From Trichuris trichiura (Eukaryota; Nematoda; Enoplea; Trichinellida; Trichuridae): a stretch of 64,000 bases of DNA. This document shows positions 12,983 through 23,019 of this stretch, piece after piece (within the stretch, counting starts at the first letter, position 1; each line of letters opens with the position of its first letter). The stretch spans positions 744,001 through 808,000 of the forward strand of contig JBAJFE010000026.1 of the NCBI GenBank assembly GCA_037903355.1, in the 5' to 3' direction. The notes beneath the pieces were generated by a model. It was given only the letters and a program-made list of their open reading frames with translations. It was not told the origin of the DNA and searched no databases. A program made the translations under genes and the position numbers.

Positions 12983-13034
12983 CTAAGCCTTAAGCTAAGG
13001 CTTAAGCTAGGGCTTAGGCTTAGGCTTAGGCTTA
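12983..13034 (+). repeat. interstitial TTAGGC (nematode telomere) repeat tract
   Basis: Three perfect TTAGGC units lie at 13014-13031, preceded by degenerate units (CTTAAGC, CTAAGGC, CTAGGGC) from about 12983. Further single copies in both orientations are scattered to about 13370. TTAGGC is the nematode telomere repeat. The tract could be an old end-healing scar or the spread of a repeat that carries the motif. Confidence 0.75.
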
Positions 13035-13912
13035 ACATACCTGTTGTCGGCATCCTAAACCGTTGTAGCCGCCTCGTTCATAGTCTAAGCCTAAACCTTT
13101 AAAATGAAAGCAGCAGAAACTGAATGGGTAGTAGACAGAGCCAAGTGACGAACGGATAATTTGGTAAACAATGAATTTTCCTAAACCCAAGGCTAAGGCT
13201 GGTCGAAGCCCAATCCGGAACCTATCAGCAAAAAAAAATAAAAGCCTCGACTAAGTCAGCCCCCGATGATGGTGTACTAGGCAAGCAACGGGCAAGGATC
13301 GACGCGACATTTTTTAAAATGCTGATGATTTATTGTGTATACGTTTGGGCTTAGCTAATGGTTAGGCTTAAAACCATACGATCCGTCCACATTTGAACAC
13401 GATGCGAGAGTATAAATTGTGACAGCAAGAACTGGCCGGTAGAAAACAAGAACGAATCCAGATTCCAACTTGAAATGTGCAAAATTTGCTGAATTTTAAC
13501 TGGGCCCAAATTGGATGGGTTTTCCCGCCAACTTCAGCAGAGTGCAAGCGGTTTTGTGTCGAACTTTAACTTGCCTCTTGCAATTGCTTTTATGAAAATA
13601 CGTCTGACCTTATTTGGACATACAAGATGTGCGAAGCTATTTCTTCCGAAGTTTTTTTTCAGCGTCGATGCTCCATCTGCCTTAGAGATGGTATATAACC
13701 AAGTAGAAAGTAGGCGCGGTGCTGAAAGTATTGCCTCGCTATGAGAAAGACGTTTCTAAAACGCTATTTGCACTAAAAAACGTAAGATCTTGTCGTGGGT
13801 GGCGGTCAAAGAGCGTACATTGAAATCCCGAAATTCAAAATCATGAATAAATAAAATTCCCTATAATCAGTCACCTTGTGGAATAGAAAGAAATATCCGA
13901 ATTGTCAGAACC

Positions 13913-14206
13913 TGCATGGGGGTTTAATTCTCAAAAGGACAAGTTCCTGAATAGGAAGGAAACCTGAGCTAATCGGAATCCCGAAAGTCAAACTTTACTT
14001 ACAGCCTGACGAATGCTCCTGTTATGGCGATTTTGTTTTTCTGGTTGCTGATATCTTTTTACTGTGAAGTATCCTTTCTAGATAAGCTTTGAAGCTTCTT
14101 GGTTTTCTTTATTTAATACTTCTGACCCATAATTTAAAATTGACATTCGGGATTTCAGTTCCCTCCCGTTCGTGAACTTGTCTTTTCGAGAATTAAGCCC
14201 GCGCGA
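13913..14206. mobile_element. imperfect inverted repeat, candidate MITE or foldback element
   Basis: The left arm (about 13913-13992) begins GGTTTAATTCTCAAAAGGAC and contains GGAATCCCGAAAGTCAA. Its imperfect reverse complement occurs at about 14138-14206, containing TTGACATTCGGGATT and CTTTTCGAGAATTAA. The spacer is about 145 bp and has no coding potential. The inner ATCCCGAA motif recurs in the foldback at 53 kb, which suggests a shared repeat family. Exact ends and target-site duplications were not resolved. Confidence 0.6.
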
Positions 14207-15290
14207 GTTTTGTGATTCGACTTGAAGCTATTTAACGTTCGATCTTACGACGCAAAGCCGCCATGTACATTCTTATCTCTTTACTGCCGGCGTACATTTG
14301 GTTTATTGATAGGTTATTGCTTTTTTCTGTTAAGCAACCAAGTGCTAGTCGTCGCTATCGTTACCACGTGGACAGTTTGTTTCAATTTTCAAGTCAACCC
14401 AGCCTAAGGCGTTCTCTTTTCTTGAATGAACTTCCACGAGATTCATCTTTAAAAACTCCGCTTCTGCACTTATTCATTTGGCCCTCAAGTTAGCCCTATG
14501 TCCGGGTTGCGCGTCCTGCCAAATGCTTACTTTGTTTACTAGTAATTCTTTCAAGGGCAGTCGTGTATGTATCTCCGTTCGTCAACTGCTATAGCAGATA
14601 CTCGTTTAGATAAATTTCTGATAGCTATTAGTCACTAGCAATGCTGGAGATAACAGCTGTGTAATTAATGAGCGAGCGGAAAAAATTCCAAAACCTTTAA
14701 CCAGTTGTAAATTCAATTTTACGTCTTTCTCGAAAGTAGAGTGCGTGTTGACTTATCGTAGCGGCTTTTTCGAAAACAATGTCGCGGCGGGAACATGTAA
14801 GATCAAGTGCACTACAAGGCGGCAAAGAACATCAGCTAAGAGGGGTGCGTGTTTTATTGGAAAACAATGCACCGATACCGCTGGCGCCATTCGGTCGCTT
14901 CCATAAAATTAATAGTTGCGCAATTGCGGTGCCGATTGAGAAGCTGTCTGGAACATCTGTCACTGAAAGAAAAAAGTCCATGCTTGGCTGGCTCGAGTAG
15001 CGCAAACATTTTCCTTCTTGTCTCTTTCTCTCTCCCTCCTTCATGACGAGCATAAGCATTTGAATTGTTCTCAAATGGACTACTACTCGTAGCCTTATTT
15101 GTTCAAAGGAAGTAGTGGGGAAGCTGCTTACGTGATGTCAGACAACGTTGGTCCAATAGGCGATCAGTATTCAATTTTCAATTCACCCTCTAATGGCAAA
15201 CAGTTTGTCACTTGAGAGTAGACGACGAGTTTTCCATTCAACTTTCGTTTGAATGTGTTCGCCTTTTTCGTTTCTTCCCTGAAGGCAAAA

Positions 15291-16154
15291 ATGGACATAC
15301 GCATTCGCGACGCAACCGCCGACGACATACCATCCATAGAAGAATTGGCTAGAAAGTTCTTCTTCTCGGTTGGAATTCCAAATTATCAAATCCACTTTCA
15401 GTGCGCCGGTTTGCCGTGGCAAGTGGCTGTCAATGGGAACAATGAATTAGTTGCGTTCAATGCCAATCATGGGTTGCCCAATGGTGTTTCCATGGGATAT
15501 CAACTCATTTGCAATCCAAAATATCAGGGACAAGGAATAAGCAAATTTTTCGACACGATGCACTTTAGCACGCAACCTATGTTGGGCAACGTCTCAGGCG
15601 ATTCCATTAAGCGTTATCGCTTTGACATATGGGCTGAAAAGCTGGTCGAATACAGCGGATTCGCTCAGTGCTGGCTGCTGCGAAAACCTCGTGACCTTGA
15701 AGGCTATTGGATACAGCCTCTACGCAAAGAAACAATGAAAGATTTAGTCAACTATGACCGTGACGTGGAAGGCTTTGAACGCTCCACTTTCATTGAGAAA
15801 TGGTGCTTAGGTGAGGAAGCCACTACACTATTGTGCTATGATTCCGAGCGAAAATGTCGCGGCTACGGGACGCTTCGTTCATGCCAGTCGTACTACACGT
15901 TAAGCCCTCTTTACGCCGACGACGATTGTATTGCGGAAGTGCTATTTTATCAATTATTTCATAAGCTCAAAAGTAGTGACCATATATGCATGCTATTTCC
16001 AGCGCGCAATCGTCTCCTGACAAGGCTAGTCAGCAGGTTGCAACTTCGCTTGACAACCATAGAGCTTCGTACTTACCAGACGGGCACACGTTTCATGATA
16101 AGAAATCTAAAAATGGGCAAAGTATACTGCATGCATGATTACTGGCCAGTTTGA
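15291..16154 (+). CDS. GNAT-family N-acetyltransferase (nematode DUF1248-like)
   Basis: A 287-residue protein in one exon, starting at the ATG at 15291 in a good context (CAAAAATGG). The N-terminus IRIRDATADDIPSIEELARKFF is a typical GNAT opening. The acetyl-CoA motif A is visible as NPKYQGQGISKFF near residues 80-92, matching the Q/R-x-x-G-x-G pattern. The C-terminal half resembles the second lobe of the worm DUF1248 acetyltransferases. Substrate and compartment are unknown. No signal peptide or membrane segment is seen. An acceptor-like CTTCCCTGAAG ends 7 nt before the ATG, either for trans-splicing or for joining an upstream exon. A poly(A) signal follows the stop closely. Confidence 0.85.
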   Translation: MDIRIRDATADDIPSIEELARKFFFSVGIPNYQIHFQCAGLPWQVAVNGNNELVAFNANHGLPNGVSMGYQLICNPKYQGQGISKFFDTMHFSTQPMLGNVSGDSIKRYRFDIWAEKLVEYSGFAQCWLLRKPRDLEGYWIQPLRKETMKDLVNYDRDVEGFERSTFIEKWCLGEEATTLLCYDSERKCRGYGTLRSCQSYYTLSPLYADDDCIAEVLFYQLFHKLKSSDHICMLFPARNRLLTRLVSRLQLRLTTIELRTYQTGTRFMIRNLKMGKVYCMHDYWPV

Positions 16155-16186
16155 TAACGTCAAGACTTGACGCTTGTGACGAAAGC

Positions 16187-16192
16187 AATAAA
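16187..16192 (+). terminator. polyadenylation signal AATAAA of the GNAT gene
   Basis: A canonical AATAAA lies 33 nt after the stop codon of the GNAT gene on the same strand. Confidence 0.65.
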
Positions 16193-17442
16193 TGATATTA
16201 ATCATTGAGAGAAGAGTTAATTAACGCACCGTTGTGTTGGAATCGCTTGGAGGAGCGACAAAATTTTCTCATCCTCCGCTAAACGCTTTTGACGCTCATT
16301 GAAATGCCAGGAATGTTCATTTATTTGAAGCAGCCAGCGTTTCCCACTCTTCGCTGGCTATGGTTTGTGACGTCACTGAAGCTTGTAAATACGTCGGCTT
16401 TTTGGCAAGCGTCCCCTAGCGCACCCATTAACCAACAATCAAAGACGAAGGAGCCGGTTGTGGTACGACTACTCTTGGGCAACAAAGGCTGTTGAAACGA
16501 TTTCAAAGAGGCTTTTGCCATGTTTGCTAACGGCGACGTGCAGCGCTTTGTTGGCTTTTGATTTGTAAAACGTTTCAAGATGGAACATTTCATTTTGGCC
16601 TCATTTGCCAGCGCTTATCGTTGGCGAGCGTTTGTTTAACTTCAACGCCAAGTACGCACGTACTATCTGATAACTTTGTAACGTGGTAGACTAAGATATG
16701 CGCGGGGATAGAAGCTTTGTGAAAAAAAAGATGACATCTCGTCGAAAGAGTAAACACTCGCTTGAAAAGTACAAACGGGCGTTGAACTTTGAACGGAAAA
16801 TTTCAAATTTTATTCGTCTCCTTTCCTGAAACTGTTTGGTACAACAGTAGCCTTTATTTTTAATTAATACTGCAGCTATGCTCTTTGGCGCCATCCTTAA
16901 CTGGGCGGTGTCCCTTTGCCAAAAATGGATTCCCCTAACAAATTGCGTAACGCGTATAAAATTAGCATAATCTTTTGAACAATCAATAACTGCGCATAGA
17001 GCGAGTAGAAGAGCATAGAGGCTCTCCTTCTCATGGTAAAAAGCCGTTGAATAGCGTATTTTCAAAATCTCCGCGATGCCCATTAAGTTTTACGTGGAGC
17101 GGCGAGTGACGTCATAGTGTAAACCGCAAGGCGACCTTAAAGGAGTTTAAGCACTTCTCTTATTTTCATTACTCGATTCTTTTCCAAGCAAAGAACAACC
17201 CAACGGAACTATTTTACCAATCTTTTAAATGACTTTCGCCCACGTATTTCATCACAATCCTTTCATAGTGACGTCCAGTGAGCTTTGAGGACTGCTCGGA
17301 TCTTTCCCATTATCTGCTTGCCCCTAGTCCAACGCTAAGCTTAAACTCAAACGGAATCCGCTGATTGATATCATTTATTGGTTTACACTCGGGATCTGTA
17401 AAGGGCGTTCGAGTATCTGGCCGCTACTCACTTCAGTTTAAG

Positions 17443-17510
17443 CCTTTATGCTCTCTCTGCCAACCAAAGCCTGCAAAGCAGGCTGTGGTTGGCAGAGAGA
17501 GCATAAAAGG
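17443..17510. repeat. near-perfect 32-bp inverted repeat (hairpin) with 3-nt loop
   Basis: The left arm 17443-17474 and right arm 17478-17510 are reverse complements with one mismatch and one extra A, separated by AAA. The stem contains GCTCTCTCTGCCAACCA. The loop is too short for a standard pre-miRNA. It could be a hairpin RNA, a foldback remnant, or a palindromic rearrangement. Confidence 0.9.
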
Positions 17511-19261
17511 TAACAGCGTAAATGAATACGCCTTCGCGTTTGGCTTAGGCTATAGCGATCGGCTGGCAGATACTTGGAACGCTCTTTTGCAGACTGTCAT
17601 AAGGAATAAGCTTTTATGCTGATAAGTGCTATCAGTGAAATCTGATTTGGGCTTTATCTTCAAGTTAGTTTTCGGCGGTTAGCGGGTAGATAAGGAAAAA
17701 GAATGTTTATACCCTTACTTTGCCGTAAGAAGTGAATTTCACGAGTATGGCCGGAGAATATGTTAATAGCTGCAGTAACTTAAACCTTAAAACGTGAGAA
17801 TTAAAAACAATGAATATACGCGTTTTGTGGACTTGCTTTAGCGCTCTCCAAGTTACAACAGGGTGACGTAACAGCTTTTTAAGAAGAATTCCTTTTGAAC
17901 ATTAGGGAAGGCTTGCTCGTTGACACAACAAACAATTTTAAACAACCTTGGCATTTCGATGAGCAAGGCGTGCTTAGCCTAAAAAACTGTTTGAACGTCT
18001 TGCTGTCGTTTCGTGGACAATGCTAACGTGCCTTAGTAATAAACTTAAAAAGTTTTATCCACCCTAGTCAGCTTGAAAGCTCTTAGGGCGAAGAAACGGC
18101 ATTGAAACTAAAAAGCTCAGCGTACCTTTTCCGCCTCCCATTCAGAGAGTTCAATTTAAGCTAAAAGATTACCAATGCTTGAAGGGAAGTATTTTGAATT
18201 ATTATCTTCTTATCAGCTTGCAAAAAAACTACGGTTGGATTCATATTTATTTAAGTACCTCCTTATAGGCAATGGGAGACCATTAATGCGAATTGATTTC
18301 GCCTATGCCGCTGGCTAGGCTGCACTTTTTTCCTTATAAGAGTTGACAGGCAGTTTTCCCCAAAATCCATTACATTATTTCTATTAACAGTAAGGGCTAG
18401 CTGGCTTCTGGCAGCGCGAAAAGCAACTTGCTTAGAATAAGTTGACCAAATAGAGCTGCGCTACGTTTAACCGCAATTTTTTACGCTCACAAAACGATCC
18501 TGCGCTTGAAAGTCCACTGTCCGGTCTCTATTCATTCGTCCCTAATTCACAGATGCTGTGAAAGGCCAATTTTTTGACAATTCACTAAGGAAACTAGTTG
18601 CCGCCGCCACCTTCCGACCGCGCAGCTGATTTCAAACCGCAGACCTTAAAAGGCGACCGACTGCGCCTAAGGACTGCCATGTATGTAAGGCGAGTGGTCA
18701 AATGTCGAAAACGTCTGCCTTTTGTTTAAAAATGAATTCACGTGAAAAATGTCAAAGTCCCATAAAATCATTCCTATCGTTGCAAGAACACCTTGTCACG
18801 GCCCATTGCTAATCAATCAGTTACAATGACCGTACGTCGCTATGCTTGGCACGCTTCGTGGTGCAGCGTTTGCAAGAAAAAATAATAATGCGCTCCTTGC
18901 GTTACGGAAGCGCAAAAAAGTTTTGGCTTATTAAAGCATTGCTACTTTGAGCATGTCAGTGGGATTATGAAAAGGAGGAGAAGTGTCCTCATCCGTATGA
19001 TCGCTGCCGATGAAGAGACGCGATGAAAATTGGAAGACATCGTAATGGGATTAAAATTCGTTTCGAGACGAACGATGCTGATAACGCGTGACCGACCAGT
19101 CATCAATGGCCCAATGGGCAAGTCAGAGCTACTACGCATTGCTCGATGAAAGCGACATAGACGTATGCTCACCTCCTGGCGTATTCCTCTTTCCTTACCA
19201 AACTGACTTATTGTCCCAACGATTGACTGGCCTGCCTGCAGGAGATGGCGCCGTTAGCAAG

Positions 19262-19318
19262 TGCTTCTTCTCTCTCTCTCTCCCGCGCGCGCTCTTTCTC
19301 TCTCTCTTTCTCTTTTCC
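19262..19318 (+). repeat. CT-rich simple repeat
   Basis: A polypyrimidine tract with (CT)n runs is interrupted by CGCGCGCG. It lies in non-coding DNA. A second CT-rich tract occurs at about 19640-19690. Confidence 0.8.
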
Positions 19319-22300
19319 GGCTAAGGCGGCGCAACTTACTGGCATTGCCTCCGGCTGCTGTCATGGCTTCTCTCATAGTAATCGATTTTGTTCCCTTTCT
19401 GGGATCAATCAACTTTCGCTTAGCATTTCATTAGATATCGATCTGTAGGCATGACGGCTTCAGGAGGTGACCATCCCGTCGGGCATAGCAGAGATTGGAA
19501 CATCTACAATCTATTGCTTTAATAGCTGACTCGGTGACCCATAGCCATAGGATATTGAAGCGTTGAAAGCGTCTGAACACTATGAGACATTCCGTAAGTT
19601 TTTCATACTTTACAGCTTTTGGGCAGATCGATTGAACCCATTGTCTTTCACTCTCCTTTTCTCCTTCTCTCTCTCAGCTTGTGCTCTCTGCCTTGCCAGC
19701 CATTCATAGTTCATTACGGTTATTTTTCATCTCCGATAGAGAAGGGGGAGACGCGTCGACGCGCGATCAGTGGAAGTGATACCTCAACGGTTTCAGCTTC
19801 GGCGGCGGTAGCGGCCATGAAGTTGCTTCGCGTTTTGGCGAACTTGCGGCGCCAGCTGGCGGCAGCTGTCCGCAGCGGCAAACTGCACGCAGGCTTTTCG
19901 TTTCCTATTCTCCTCGTGTTCATCGCTTAATCATCACATTCTTCTGGCAATCATCGTCCTTTTACTAGCCCCAAAGAAGACGCGAAAAAACGGAGGCAAC
20001 AACCAACCTACCAGCAGCGAACTGGAGAACCGCGCCGGCTGACCGCCTGTAAAATTAGTAAGTCCCTCCCGGTGCTTTGTCGCTAACGAATTCAACCTTG
20101 TTTCGTCGTGTTTACAACATCTTCGCTTGGCCGGTTTGCCTAAGCGGATGTTGATTGACTGACTCTTTTTGCCTTCCGTTGGCATGCTGTCACGTCATCC
20201 GAACGGATGTTTAGTTTCAATTCCCTTAGTCGGAAAGGGTGGGGCGAAGCGGTTGTTTATAGGATTTCTATTATCCTTACATGTTTACAGAGTCAGAACA
20301 TAAGCTTTTTTTGGCAAGCGCTCCTAGACTATACTGTGTACAAGCTTTCAAGCTTAATAAGGCGGTTGGACGAATTTCAGCTTATCAATATCCGGACGTA
20401 GTTGCCTGCCCCAACGTTTCATGACCTCCATATTAAAGCAGTGCCTTACGGAATGTCCCCATTAAGTAAAAAGAACAAAAGCTTGAATGGGAAAGCAACG
20501 AACGCCTTGTTTAAGGTCTTTTCAATTTTGCTTCTGCGTTCGAACTAACCACCAATGGCGTAAGCTTATCTAGAAGAGAGTGAGAGCTCGCGCGATGCGC
20601 TATGAATTATATATAGGCGCCAAAATATGCGAAGCATTCGTCCGACGAGAATAGAAATAGGAAAATGCTAATTTTTTTAGAAAAAAAGTGATCAGGAGGT
20701 TTGCTTACTGTCTTTTCGCTTGTCTTGCCTGCTACAGCTTCACCGGCTTGCCAAATTGCAGCTTTTCGTTCTATGGTTCACCATTCATCAAATTCAGAAT
20801 AGTCTATGAGCATTTTAAAAATTTTAGTTATCCCGTTAAGAAGCAGCTTTCCTTGCCTATACTTTGCGGCCGAGCTACGCGTTACGCGTTGAATTTATAG
20901 CATTGCTTACATTGTTGTCATTTTATTTTGGTTTTGTTGTTTTACGTTAGTTTCTCTCGCTTACATAAGCAGACGGATCCATTAGGCTTATACTTGTTTT
21001 GTTTAGCCGCGCCTCAACGAAAGGTCATACCATGAGGGCGATTAAATTCCTGAAGTTTCAAGGAAACCCGAACGGATGTTGGCTTAGAAGCATGAGTAGC
21101 TTTATTTTGCCGTTTGCACACATAGAGCCCACGCAGTGAGCATAAATGTAGTGTAGCCCTGGACTACTTTAATTGAATGGGCGCCAAAAATTTTGCATAG
21201 CATTCGGCGGCGACTTTACACCAGAAGCTGCAACGGCCTTGTAAAGCTTCTGCGCCCTATTCCGGTTTGCGCAAAGGTCTTGCAAGCCGGTATTTTCATT
21301 GATTCACATCGGATAGTCGCACAGTTATGGGTAAAAAGTTCAGGAAAACGTTGGGCCCTAAATCAGAATGATTGATTCTTGTTTGGCGCACTCTTGGACA
21401 GGGAGGGTTGGATTGATTTTTAACTTATCTTCTGGGAGACAACTCTCTCTCTCTTTCTGTCCAAGTATCCGTACTTAAATTGAACTCATCTGAGCGATAT
21501 GCCGCTCAGCCTACTGGATACCAATTCATTGCGTCAAGTTCTTTGCCAAGAACACGAGTGATAATGGTAGAATCGCTGGAAAGATTTAAAGGCGCACGCC
21601 AGGTACACATTTGTCAAAATATGTTTAAGTTCGCGTTTCTATAATTGCTTTCTAATTCAGTCGCCTACTATCTTTATTCTATTGTATTTTTCTGATTGAT
21701 TAGTCAAGGATAGTTAACAGCATCTTCGCTTAAGGCTATCTCTAGTTGAGAGGTTGACATGCTTGTCTCAATGCATAAAGAGTGGAAGTTCAATTACTTA
21801 ATCTCGGCAGGTTGTTGCAGGCCGCCGTTTTCAAAAAACGCCAATTGGTCGGCGGCACGCAAAGTGCTCAATAGGCTATGTCGGTTTCGGTCTTTTGAAA
21901 TTCAAACGAATTGGTGTGGGTGGAGTAATTGTTTTTGTCAATTAGACTCCAGTCGACTTACCATTCATGGCGCTCCGGTTTTGCCTGTTCCGTTAGAACT
22001 GCGGAACACTTTCTCTTTGGCACCCATACTTGCTAAGCCGCTTCTTAAATTCATCGAGCAACTTTTCGATCTTACTGCTTGCTCTCTTCGCTGGTGAGTT
22101 AATTTTTAAATTGACCGCTTGCTGACGGTGGGAAAAAGAAATAATTTTTGCTAAAATTTCTATGTAGGGCGTCTGACTCATCCGCCTAGCCGTAGGAAAT
22201 AGGCTTGACTAGTATTGGTCAAAATCGCATTTGAATAAAAGCTCTGTTGTTCGCACGCGTATATGCAAAGGTACAAGTTCTGTCCCTGTCGCTTTGTAGG

Positions 22301-23019
22301 CAAAACAATTTATAATCCTAAGACTTTTATTACGCCCTTCGCGAGACGTTGATGGGCAGTTGAGGACGTCGTGAAAGACTCGCTTTTCGCTGACGTTCTC
22401 TTGCCGTGTTTAACGTTTGTTGTCAGCGCCCCGTGAATAAGGTGTGTAGCAGAAATGGTCGCGACTGTTTGCTTTACGCGTAATTCCTTACCCGATAAGC
22501 ATTCAGCCGTATGCGCCGGCGGCAACCTGCTCGCGTAACGTGAAATGAATGAGCGACCATCGTCTCGTTTGGGCATCGCGCTTTGACGACGAGCCGGCCG
22601 GCTCGCGCGGTTCGCCATTTTCTGGTTTTACTTTTCGCTCCCCTTTTGAAAGTGGAAAAATTGGGGCGTCGAGTTTCTTATGAAAAATTCGGCATTCCAA
22701 AATTCCTTCGCCGCCGACAAAGCCGCGCTGCTGCTGGTAATCTTTTGGGCGCGCAAATTATTTTTTCCAGTTTCATTATCTAACCGTCCCGTCTCACCTG
22801 TCGACGCGTTTCTAAAAGGGATGATCGCCTGTCATGCAAATTGACTAAGATGTCAATGGCAAATTATTATCTCATTTGCATACATTGAATAGAGCACTTT
22901 TTTAAGGAGAGGAACTGAACTGACCATGCAAGCGAGCAGCTGAGTCATTGCTTCCTTGCTAAGTCAGTTGGATCCGCGAAAGGCTTATCTTATAAGGGCA
23001 TTCGTCCTGCTTGTCAAAA

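Larger units (their letters stand above)
12213..15290. other. intergenic region with telomere-like and foldback repeats
   Basis: Apart from the TTAGGC tract and the foldback described separately, I see no gene. A short ATG frame at 14779 (MSRREH, then a GTAAGA donor at 14797) would join in frame to the GNAT exon through the acceptor at 15284. It may therefore be a 5' exon of that gene. Confidence 0.4.
16193..23019. other. long non-coding region upstream of lin-2
   Basis: No multi-exon gene could be built here. It contains the hairpin at 17.4 kb and CT-rich tracts at 19.26-19.32, 19.64-19.69 and 21.44 kb. It also has a GC-richer patch at 19.7-20.0 kb with a 38-codon ATG frame (MKLLRVLANLRRQLAA) at 19816 that matches nothing known. 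Part of it is likely the promoter and 5' flank of the lin-2 gene at 23.0 kb. Confidence 0.45.

Noticed and set aside
13920..13945. GGTTTAATT resembling the start of nematode SL1 spliced leader
   Set aside because: The match ends after nine bases, no GT donor or Sm site follows, and the stretch is part of the inverted repeat.
19816..19929. Short ATG frame MKLLRVLANLRRQLAA in a GC-rich patch
   Set aside because: 38 codons, no donor or recognisable domain, simple Arg/Ala/Leu composition.
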